Assembly: GCA_963817465.1 (NCBI GenBank)
Contig: CAWFOP010000005.1
Span: 248,001-312,000 of the forward strand
DNA length: 64,000 nucleotides
Source of the DNA: CAMPKL01 sp963817465
GTDB lineage: Bacteria > Acidobacteriota > Terriglobia > Bryobacterales > UBA6623
Reading direction: 5' to 3'
The notes beneath the pieces are model-generated. The model worked only from the letters and a program-made list of their open reading frames with translations, searched no databases and was not told the origin of the DNA. Within the stretch, counting starts at the first letter, position 1, and the number at the start of each line of letters is the position of its first letter. Both the position numbers and the translations under genes were made by a program. Below, piece after piece: positions 54,186 to 61,380 of the stretch.

Positions 54186-54301
54186 ACCGTTCCTATTCTA
54201 GGTGCAGCTCGGCCTCAACAAAACCGACCGGGGGGCGGGTCGATCCATTGCGAACCCTGCTCGCCCGATGGGACCCGATGTCCTCATCCTGCGATGCCGA
54301 G

Positions 54302-54616
54302 TCAAACGTCCTTACTGGCACTCTTCGATGCAGGTTGGTTGTCTTTGGAGTACTGCCAAAGGGCCTTGTCCAGTACCCTAAGGCTCAGGTCCGTCTCACG
54401 GCTGATCTCCCGACATGTCTGGACGTAATCCCACCAGAAATCGAAAGAGTAGTAGCTTGGTTGCTTCTCCAAGCCCAGCGACCAGAGCGCTCGAAAGTCG
54501 AGGATCGGATATGGCTGGCTGCATCCAGCATGGAGCAGTACCGAGGCAATCGGCCAGCTAACCCCCTCCAGCGATAGAAGCGAGAAGACTTTCAGTCGTT
54601 CATGGGCGGTGGACAA
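54302..54616 (-). pseudogene. C-terminal fragment of an HhH-glycosylase-like protein
   Basis: 104 residues from a TTG; the frame is open further upstream to about 54727 but without a good start. LEGVSWPIASVLLHAG looks like a helix-hairpin-helix, followed by YPILDFRALWSLG and VLDKALWQYSK, an arrangement seen at the C-terminus of larger (about 200-residue) uncharacterised proteins related to HhH DNA glycosylases. The N-terminal half is missing, so I take it as a remnant. Confidence 0.5.
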
Positions 54617-54660
54617 GGCGATCCCAGTAACGTCCCGGACAAACGAGTCCGAGTTAAACC

Positions 54661-55305
54661 TCAGGCGGCTTTTGCTCCTGGTCGCATTGCTTGATTGCTT
54701 TTCCGACCGATGTTGTTCCAGTGCCTAACGACAGGCGGATTATGTTCAATTGCCGGGTCATGCGGATTGCTTAGGGTTACAATGCGTCTCGGTGTAGGCT
54801 TCCAGAAGCTTCCATTGGGATTACGATTTCCGTTCTGGTCGCAGCGGAGCAGACTGACCTTTCGGTCTCGCTCTCTTGGCGCCGCCGCCGACTGTCTGTT
54901 AGACCCGTAAAACTTGACGCGAATCGGAGTTGAACCTAGAAAACGAGGTTTTAACTCGAAGCCTTGGCCATGCTTTCTGAGGTATTTCAATCTGAACGGT
55001 TTTGCGGGATGTTTGTTGGGGTTCACGGACACATCACGATCGATGTCTCCGTCTTCGCTGACGTCCTGGGGAGTGCTGTCGCGCACGACGATGCGAATAG
55101 TGCCTCGGTCCAGTCGGGGCTGGTACTGGCTCTTCAGTTGGTTGGCCTGCGTGCGTGCCTCGGCAAGCGCTTGCGCAGGATCGGTTGCATGCGCGGGTCG
55201 CCGTAGAGCGCGGTCGATCGCGTTAACCACCGCCTGCGGGCTCATCCGGCCGCGTCCCCATCCCCGGCCGCCCCTGCGCCAGCGCCTCCCCAGCCGGCGC
55301 AGCAA
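54661..55305 (-). CDS. Hypothetical protein, possibly the C-terminal part of the DUF4157 gene
   Basis: 214 residues, strongly basic. It overlaps the end of the DUF4157 frame by 64 bases. Its early part (MSPQAVVNAIDRALRR, DPAQALAEARTQANQL) reads like a natural continuation of that protein if one base were added near 55300-55330. The remainder (VKFYGSNRQ, FWKPTPRR) is not recognised and may include non-coding sequence. No signal peptide or membrane helix. Confidence 0.35.
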   Translation of the reverse strand: MLRRLGRRWRRGGRGWGRGRMSPQAVVNAIDRALRRPAHATDPAQALAEARTQANQLKSQYQPRLDRGTIRIVVRDSTPQDVSEDGDIDRDVSVNPNKHPAKPFRLKYLRKHGQGFELKPRFLGSTPIRVKFYGSNRQSAAAPRERDRKVSLLRCDQNGNRNPNGSFWKPTPRRIVTLSNPHDPAIEHNPPVVRHWNNIGRKSNQAMRPGAKAA

Positions 55306-56012
55306 CCCTTGGATTTCCCGCTTCCGCCGCTGGAAGAGCGCTCTGCGGCGAGCGGCGCGGGAAGCGTCCTGCCCGGTCCGGCCATGGCCGCCCGGATCCC
55401 CCGTTCGGCGTTCCCGCCGGTGCGATCGGGCGCGCGGCCCGACGCCGCGCGCCGCACCTCGCCGGCCGCCGGCGCAGGCGTCTCTTCCTCCTCGGTTCCC
55501 GGTGCCTCGTCGACCGGCAGGCGGGGCACCTCGGGCCGGTCCTCGCCAGCGCTGTCGCCTCGGCCCGCTGCGTTCGCCTCTTCTTCCACCGCCTCCCGCT
55601 GGAGCGCGGCCATCTGCATCTCTTCCTCTTCGTCCACGCCCTGCTCACGTTGGAGCGGCGCGGCCTGCGCGGTTTCTTCCTCGCCCTCCATGCGCTGTGC
55701 CGCGCCAGTGTCCGAAGCAGCGTCCAGTCGCCGGCGGGTCCGCTCGCCCTCAGGCATCTGCATGATGCGGGACGCCACACTGTCGGCCTCGCGCTCGTAC
55801 GCATCGCCCGGCGCGTTCACGGTCAGCTTGGACTGCATCAGGAGCCAAACCGGTTCTCTTGCCGGACCGGCCGGCGTCTGGCGCGGCGCGGGGCGCGCCT
55901 TTGGAGCGGTCGCCTTGGCCGGCACCCTCCCCGGTTCTGTTATCGAGCAAATCGACATCACTGGATTGACCGGCGTCCCGTCCATCTTCACCGCGACGTC
56001 AATTCTGCACAC
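55242..56012 (-). CDS. DUF4157-family protein, likely frameshifted or truncated
   Basis: 256 residues. Residues about 60-90 carry the DUF4157 entry motif KLTVNAPGDAYEREADSVA and SRIMQM, widely found in proteins linked to extracellular contractile injection systems. After it come acidic Gln/Glu-rich linkers (EGEEETAQAAPLQREQG, EEEEMQMAALQREA) and LPAPLAAE, where related proteins go on with an F..RFG.DFS.VR.H segment and an HExxH zinc site; neither is present, and the end is Gly/Ala-rich noise in the wrong frame. The neighbouring frame resumes with LFQRRKREIQGLL. No sheath, tube or baseplate gene is in the window. Confidence 0.6.
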   Translation of the reverse strand: MCRIDVAVKMDGTPVNPVMSICSITEPGRVPAKATAPKARPAPRQTPAGPAREPVWLLMQSKLTVNAPGDAYEREADSVASRIMQMPEGERTRRRLDAASDTGAAQRMEGEEETAQAAPLQREQGVDEEEEMQMAALQREAVEEEANAAGRGDSAGEDRPEVPRLPVDEAPGTEEEETPAPAAGEVRRAASGRAPDRTGGNAERGIRAAMAGPGRTLPAPLAAERSSSGGSGKSKGCCAGWGGAGAGAAGDGDAAG

Positions 56013-56039
56013 TGAGCTTCACTCTGGTACTCATATTGG

Positions 56040-56477
56040 TTGACCGTGGTTGCCAGCGAATCAGGCGTCCTGGCCGGCTGGCAACAAAATTCGATTGGGG
56101 AGGAATCTACCAGCGTCAATTTCGCTGGCTCCCAAGACGGCAGTCCAGCGGGGCTCTGGGAGTTGAATTTTCCGGGGTCGATTCGCGGTGCCTTTCAGAT
56201 CAACGGCAGCGCACCGACACTTCAGGCGGCTGGCGAAGAACTCATGAGCGACGTGACGGCTCTGGTGCAGACGTCTGCGCTCACGCAAGCACAAGCGGAC
56301 GCCCTGACAAGAAAACTAAAGGCCTTCATCGATAGTCTAGATCGATCAAATGTGGGGGCGGCCTGCGGCCGGCTTGGGGCGTTCATCAACCAGGTCCGTG
56401 GGCTGGTTCGAGCGGGAAAGCTCTCTCTGAAAGCAGGACAAAGCCTAATTGATTCGGCCGAAAGCATCCAGGGCTAA
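56040..56477 (+). CDS. C-terminal FIMAH-like domain fragment of a surface protein
   Basis: 145 residues from a TTG. The last ~85 residues (LMSDVTALVQTSALTQAQAD, ALTRKLKAFIDSLDR, FINQVRGLVRAGKLS) form the two-helix repeated pattern of FIMAH-type C-terminal domains found at the end of large extracellular proteins. No signal peptide and no in-frame upstream extension, so this is likely the surviving tail of a longer gene cut by rearrangement near 56040. Confidence 0.42.
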   Translation: MTVVASESGVLAGWQQNSIGEESTSVNFAGSQDGSPAGLWELNFPGSIRGAFQINGSAPTLQAAGEELMSDVTALVQTSALTQAQADALTRKLKAFIDSLDRSNVGAACGRLGAFINQVRGLVRAGKLSLKAGQSLIDSAESIQG

Positions 56478-56537
56478 GCAGGTTGATCGACTACAGTAAT
56501 TCGGACTTACTTTGAGAGCGGGACGCGCTAGCAGGTC

Positions 56538-57132
56538 CTAGTGGACTGTCGCAGAGTAACTATTACTACAGAGAAGACGTCCTCTCTGTATGCCGTTTGA
56601 AGGCGAAACCGTTGAGTTGAACCTCCAGCAGCGCAGAGATCTCGACGAGATTGCGCGCTCGCAATCGCTTCCCGCCGGCTTCGTGCTGCGCTCCAAGATC
56701 CTGCTGCTGCTCTCGGCTGCGCGCCAGGATACTCGGCGCCACCCGTCACAAGCCCGCCGACGGTTCCACCCATTGGTCCTGCCGCAAACTCGTCTCGTCG
56801 TGTGAGCCGCAACGCGAGATTCACATCATCTGCGACAACCTCTCGGCGCACAAGACCAAGCTGGTCGCAGCCTTCCTCGACGCGCACCCAACGTTGCGTT
56901 GCACTTCACCCCGACCTATTCGTCGTGGCTCAACCAAGTCGAGCTTTGGTTCTCGAAGCTGCAACGCGACGTCATCGCCCGCGGCATCTTCACTTCCACG
57001 GCCGACTTGGCCCGCAAGCTGCGACGCTACATCAACGCCTACTCCAAAGACGCCAAACCCTTTCGCTGGAAGTACTCCAAGCCCTCACGCCGCATCCGCC
57101 ATGAGACCGCTTCCTCTGCGACAGTCCAGTAG
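56538..57132 (+). mobile_element. Internally deleted IS630-family element
   Basis: Terminal inverted repeats CTAGTGGACTGTCGCAGAG (56538-56556) and its reverse complement at 57114-57132, 18 of 19 matching, each with TA next to the end as expected for IS630 target sites. Inside are the N-terminal part of a transposase (56590-56770, LNLQQRRDLDEIARSQSLP) and the C-terminal DDE part (CDNLSAHKTKLVAAFL, then FTPTYSSWLNQVELWFSKL in another frame). About half of the normal ~1.1 kb is missing between them, and one further frameshift occurs near 56897. Not autonomous. Its right end abuts the halogenase promoter. Confidence 0.85.
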
Positions 57133-57153
57133 TATTGGCGAAGTACAGTGAAG

Positions 57154-57159
57154 TAGAAT
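57154..57159 (+). promoter_or_regulatory. -10-like hexamer before halogenase
   Basis: TAGAAT, 6 bases before the ATG at 57166 and 21 bases outside the IS630 right end. With so little space the transcript would be leaderless, or transcription comes from the IS end. Confidence 0.35.
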
Positions 57160-57165
57160 TGGCAG

Positions 57166-59040
57166 ATGGCGTCCAGTGAGGGCTTTTCCGCCGATCGAAC
57201 GTACGACGTACTGATTTGCGGGGCCGGGTTGGCTGGGCTGACTCTCGCGCGCCAATTGAAGCTCGAGTTACCGGAGCTTTCCGTCGCCGTCATCGACCGG
57301 CAATCCCGTCCCCTCCCCGAAGCGGCACATAAGGTCGGCGAATCCACCAACGAGATGGCGGGTTACTATCTCGGAAAAGTCTTGCGTCTTGAGAAGTACC
57401 TTGTCACCAGGCACCTGATCAAACGAGGGAGCCTGCGTTTCTTTTTTGGCGACGCGCGCGGCCCATTCGAACAGCGCCCGGAGCTTGGTGTCAGGGTCTC
57501 ACCTCCTATCAATACGTATCAGCTGGATCGGGGGCGCCTCGAGAACGATCTGCGGGGAATGGTCGCGGACATGGGCGTTCAAGTGATCGAAGATTTGCTG
57601 GTCGAAGATGTCGAGTTGGCCGACGGCGAGCTGCCGCACACCGTGCGTTGCCGCCGTCGAAGCAACGGCGAGAGCTGCAGTCTTTCCGGCAGGTGGGTAG
57701 TGGATGCGCTCGGGCGGCGGCGATTTCTGCAGTCCCGGCTCGGGCTGATGCAGTCGAACGACCACTGCGCCAGCGCATCCTGGTGGCGGATCGGAAGCCG
57801 CATCGACGTTCAAGAGATGGGAGAAGGCCGGCGATGGCAGCGGCGGGTGGAGCATCGCTACCTGTCTACGAACCATCTCATGGGCCGCGGTTATTGGGTT
57901 TGGCTGATTCCGCTCTCCTCGGGAGCGACCAGCATCGGCATTGTGACCGACGAATCCATATTTCCGTTTCGCAGCTATGGGACCTCGTATGCGCAATCGC
58001 TGGAATGGCTCAGTGAACACGAGCCCACTCTGCGGCGGTTGCTTGAGGGGCATGAGCCGCTGGACTTCTTCGGTCTGAAGAACTTCAGCTATCACGCGCG
58101 GCAGATTTTCTCAGAGAGACGCTGGAGTTGCATAGGTGACGCCGGTCTTTTCCTGGATCCGCTGTATAGTCTGGGTTCCGACTTCATCGCCATCGAGAAT
58201 ACAATCACCACCGAGATGATCCGGCGCGACGTGGCCGGCGAATTGACCCAAGCGGCTGTAAAGGACTTCAACCGATTGGTGCTAGACTTCCTTGCCCCGC
58301 AGGGCCTGGCGTACTTTCAAGGCACCTACCGGACCTTTGGGCACGCGCACATCTATGCAGCGAAGCTCGCCTGGGACACGGGCGTTTACTGGGCAATGCT
58401 CGGGCCGTTCTTTTTTCAGGGAATTGTCCGCAACCCGAATCCGGAGCTTTTCGCTCTGCTGGAACGCTACAACGAATTACACGTGCGGGTCCAGAGGCTG
58501 CTTATCGATTGGGCCGAACGCGTGCCGAAGCGGATCACCTTTTCTCATGCCGACATTGCGCGCATGCGACTCCATCAACTGCTCTACCTGGAGTTGACGG
58601 CGCGGCGTACCGCGGAGCAGTTCCTGATCACGGCAAGACTGAATCTGGAACGCCTTGAAGAGATCGCCCAGATCCTGTTCTGGCAGGCGGTGGAAGAGGC
58701 CTTGCCGGAACACGCGCCCAAGAATCGCGAGCATCCACCATGGGTCAATGCCTGGCGTATCAGTCTCGATCCGGATCGCTGGGAGGCGGACGAGCTCTTC
58801 AAGCCGAGCAGTGCGCCGCGCGACCTAGCCCGGATGCGGCGTACATTTGCCGGCGTGTTTGGTCCGATGACGCTCCGGGAAAAGATCGAGGTGGAGTTGT
58901 TCTACCGGCTGATCGTTTCCCGAGGCAAGCCGATTTCCACTGTGGTTCACTACTTACAGCGACGCCTGGTTAGGGGGAAACCGGCGATGTGGCTGCGGCG
59001 GATGTTCGTCGTTGACCCCCCGAAGCGCCTTAGCGCTTAG
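57166..59040 (+). CDS. Flavin-dependent halogenase
   Basis: 624 residues. FAD-binding Rossmann motif ICGAGLAGLTLARQL (residues 16-30), KVGES at 56-60, the halogenase signature WVWLIP at 244-249 (WxWxIP) and the second FAD motif IGDAG around 323-327. The WxWxIP motif separates halogenases from ordinary flavin monooxygenases by keeping substrate away from the flavin; the enzyme would make hypohalous acid from FADH2, O2 and halide. A flavin reductase is needed and is not seen here. The last ~200 residues are helical and longer than in tryptophan halogenases. Followed by an acyl-AMP ligase, a carrier protein and a polyketide synthase, so the substrate is probably a carrier-bound acyl or polyketide chain. 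Bound to the left by an IS630 remnant. Confidence 0.83.
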   Translation: MASSEGFSADRTYDVLICGAGLAGLTLARQLKLELPELSVAVIDRQSRPLPEAAHKVGESTNEMAGYYLGKVLRLEKYLVTRHLIKRGSLRFFFGDARGPFEQRPELGVRVSPPINTYQLDRGRLENDLRGMVADMGVQVIEDLLVEDVELADGELPHTVRCRRRSNGESCSLSGRWVVDALGRRRFLQSRLGLMQSNDHCASASWWRIGSRIDVQEMGEGRRWQRRVEHRYLSTNHLMGRGYWVWLIPLSSGATSIGIVTDESIFPFRSYGTSYAQSLEWLSEHEPTLRRLLEGHEPLDFFGLKNFSYHARQIFSERRWSCIGDAGLFLDPLYSLGSDFIAIENTITTEMIRRDVAGELTQAAVKDFNRLVLDFLAPQGLAYFQGTYRTFGHAHIYAAKLAWDTGVYWAMLGPFFFQGIVRNPNPELFALLERYNELHVRVQRLLIDWAERVPKRITFSHADIARMRLHQLLYLELTARRTAEQFLITARLNLERLEEIAQILFWQAVEEALPEHAPKNREHPPWVNAWRISLDPDRWEADELFKPSSAPRDLARMRRTFAGVFGPMTLREKIEVELFYRLIVSRGKPISTVVHYLQRRLVRGKPAMWLRRMFVVDPPKRLSA

Positions 59041-59139
59041 CTTTCGTGGCAAGACCCAGAGACCAACGCCGGACGGGAAGGACTGGAACGTAAACCATTC
59101 CTGGCGCAGCTTGGGGTTTCGGCTGATTGCCACTGAAGG

Positions 59140-59145
59140 TATAAT
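59140..59145 (+). promoter_or_regulatory. Consensus TATAAT in halogenase-FAAL gap
   Basis: TATAAT 71 bases before the ATG at 59217, in the 176-base gap after the halogenase gene. The acyl-AMP ligase, carrier protein and synthase may therefore be transcribed separately from the halogenase. Confidence 0.45.
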
Positions 59146-59216
59146 GACGCTTGTTCCAAACAGCGGTGACACGAAATTGAAGTCACGTCTACTCAATTCT
59201 GGGCGGCCATTGAGCT

Positions 59217-60932
59217 ATGAGCTCTTCCACTTCCAATGCCGGACCATACCCTTCTCTTGTCGACCTGCTGCGTTTCCGCGCAGGTCAAATAGCTGAAAAA
59301 GCCGCCTATATCTTCCTCGACAGCGCCGGCAAGGAAGAGGCCCAACTCACCTATCCGGAGTTGGACAGGAGGGCCCGGTCGTTCGCCGCGAGGCTGCAGC
59401 GTGTTGCGGTGGACGGTGACAGAGCGATTCTCCTCTACCCGTCGGCGATCGACTTCGTCGTTGCATTCTTTGGCTGTCTTTATGCCGGCGTGGTAGCGGT
59501 GCCGGCGTATCCGCCGCGGCTGAACCGTCCGTTGACCCGCTTTCTCGCGACGCTTTCCGATTCCAAAGCATCCCTGATCCTGACCACTACGCCGATCGCA
59601 CGCGGCATTGAGAAGCGCTTTCCGGAGTCGCCGGCGCTCGCCTCTGTCCAGTGGGCGGTCACCGATACGGAAGAGGAAGACCTCGCAGCCTCCTGGCGTA
59701 ATCCGCAGGTCGGCGCGGATACGCTCGCGTTTCTGCAATACACTTCCGGGTCGACGGCGGCTCCCAGGGGCGTCATGGTAACCCATGGGAATGTGCTCCA
59801 CAACGAATCGGTGATCCAGCAGGGATCGGGGCACAACGAGAGCAGCGTGTTCGTGACCTGGCTCCCGCTGTTTCACGACATGGGGCTGATTGGCCTGACA
59901 CTGCATTCGTTGTATGTCGGGGGAGTCTGCGTCGTCCTGTCACCGTTGGCATTCCTCCAGCGCCCCGTCTCCTGGCTGCGGGCGATCAGCCAATACCGGG
60001 GAACCACCTCCGGCAGCCCGAACTTCGGCTATGACTTGTGCGTCAGCAAGATCACGATTGAGGAGCGAAGCGGCCTGGACCTAAGTAGTTGGAGGCTCGC
60101 TTTCAACGGCGCGGAGCCAGTACGCCATTCGACGATGAAACAATTCGTGGAGGCGTATGCGCCGTACGGCTTGAGGAAAAGCGTCCTCTGCCCGGTTTAT
60201 GGCCTCGCGGAGGCGACGCTGCTGGTGTCCGGCGGGTGGGCCAACCTCGAGCTCGGCCCGATCGAACGTGGCGGCAGATCGCTCATGTCCTGCGGGCCGA
60301 ACCGGGTGCCGGTCCGCATTGTCGAGCCCGCATCCTGCACGCTGGTAGCGGATGGTGAGGTGGGAGAGATTTGGGTGTCGGGCCCAAGCGTGGCGCAGGG
60401 CTACTGGAATCAACCGGAACTGACGGAGCGCACTTTTCGTGCGCGCATTACCGGTTCGGATGAAGGGCCGTTCCTGCGCACCGGCGACCTGGGCTTCTTT
60501 CAGGATGGCGAACTAGTCGTTGCCGGCCGACTGAGGGACTTGATCATCATTCGTGGCAGAAACGTCTATCCGCAGGATATCGAGCAAACCGTCGAGGCGT
60601 GCCATCCTGGAGTGCGGCCGGGAAGCGTCGGAGTTCTTGGGATCGAAACGGCGGAGGTGGAGGGTCTGCTGGTGGTGTCGGAGGTCGACTCGCGCCATTG
60701 CCCCGATCTCGAGGACGCGGTCGGCGCGATTCGGCAGGCGATTGCCGAGGAGCATGAGGTTCCCGTGCATGGAATCGTTCTCCTGAAGCCGGCGGCGTTC
60801 CCCCGAACTTCGAGCGGCAAGCTGCAACGGTGGGCGTGCAGAGAGGGGCTCCTTTCCGGCAGTCTGCCGGGAGTCCTGCTGTGGCGGGGACGCTCGATGG
60901 TGAGTGCCGCCGCCGCGGACGACGGCGCATGA
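59217..60932 (+). CDS. Fatty acyl-AMP ligase (FAAL)
   Basis: 571 residues of the adenylate-forming superfamily. AMP-binding P-loop FLQYTSGSTAAPRGVM, the FAAL-typical WLPLFHDMGLIG, NGAEPV and YGLAEATLLVSGG, and the hinge GRLRDLIIIRGRNVYPQDIE. FAALs activate a fatty acid as acyl-AMP and hand it to an acyl carrier protein rather than to CoA, starting lipopeptide and lipopolyketide assembly. The carrier gene begins 70 bases downstream and the synthase overlaps that, which fits this role exactly. C-terminal domain is complete. Confidence 0.93.
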   Translation: MSSSTSNAGPYPSLVDLLRFRAGQIAEKAAYIFLDSAGKEEAQLTYPELDRRARSFAARLQRVAVDGDRAILLYPSAIDFVVAFFGCLYAGVVAVPAYPPRLNRPLTRFLATLSDSKASLILTTTPIARGIEKRFPESPALASVQWAVTDTEEEDLAASWRNPQVGADTLAFLQYTSGSTAAPRGVMVTHGNVLHNESVIQQGSGHNESSVFVTWLPLFHDMGLIGLTLHSLYVGGVCVVLSPLAFLQRPVSWLRAISQYRGTTSGSPNFGYDLCVSKITIEERSGLDLSSWRLAFNGAEPVRHSTMKQFVEAYAPYGLRKSVLCPVYGLAEATLLVSGGWANLELGPIERGGRSLMSCGPNRVPVRIVEPASCTLVADGEVGEIWVSGPSVAQGYWNQPELTERTFRARITGSDEGPFLRTGDLGFFQDGELVVAGRLRDLIIIRGRNVYPQDIEQTVEACHPGVRPGSVGVLGIETAEVEGLLVVSEVDSRHCPDLEDAVGAIRQAIAEEHEVPVHGIVLLKPAAFPRTSSGKLQRWACREGLLSGSLPGVLLWRGRSMVSAAAADDGA

Positions 60933-61002
60933 GCAACCGGGGCGAGGTTTCGATCGCGAGGAATGTTGGAGAGATGACGCTCACTTATCGTGGAGTTCGG
61001 TG

Positions 61003-61380
61003 ATGGACGGACCCGAAGGTCGGTGTGAGTTGGAGAACGGGCTTTCCGAGGTTCCCGACGCCGCGGCAATCGAGGAGTGGCTGGCCTGTCGTGTGTCCGA
61101 GATGATGCACCTGGATCGGGCACACATCGACGTGCGCCGGCCGTTCGCCTATTTCGGGCTTAGCTCGGCCGAAGGAGTCATCCTGGCCGGAGACATTGAG
61201 AGGTGGCTGGGCTGCGGCCCGCTAGCGCCTACGCTCGCCTGGGACTTCCCCACAATCGAGTCACTTGCGCGCCATCTAGCCGCCGGCAAGCGCGGCGGGG
61301 AGGATTCCGCGGGAGCCTCGGCGGCGGAGAGCGAACTGGAGGAAATACTGAGCGAGATCGAGGAGCTTCCCGATGAATAG
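61003..61380 (+). CDS. Acyl carrier protein (phosphopantetheine-binding)
   Basis: 125 residues from the ATG at 61003, with GGAG 7 bases upstream. One PP-binding domain (about 20-100) has YFGLSSAEGVIL; the second Ser (55) takes the place of the Ser in the usual GxDS motif and should carry the phosphopantetheine arm. The C-terminus is acidic and helical (SELEEILSEIEELPDE), like a docking peptide for the next synthase. It receives the acyl chain from the FAAL. The stop overlaps the synthase start by 8 bases. Confidence 0.9.
   Translation: MDGPEGRCELENGLSEVPDAAAIEEWLACRVSEMMHLDRAHIDVRRPFAYFGLSSAEGVILAGDIERWLGCGPLAPTLAWDFPTIESLARHLAAGKRGGEDSAGASAAESELEEILSEIEELPDE

Noticed and set aside
54661..56012. 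A full extracellular contractile injection system
   Set aside because: Only one DUF4157 protein was found; no sheath, tube, baseplate, spike or AAA+ partner in the neighbourhood.
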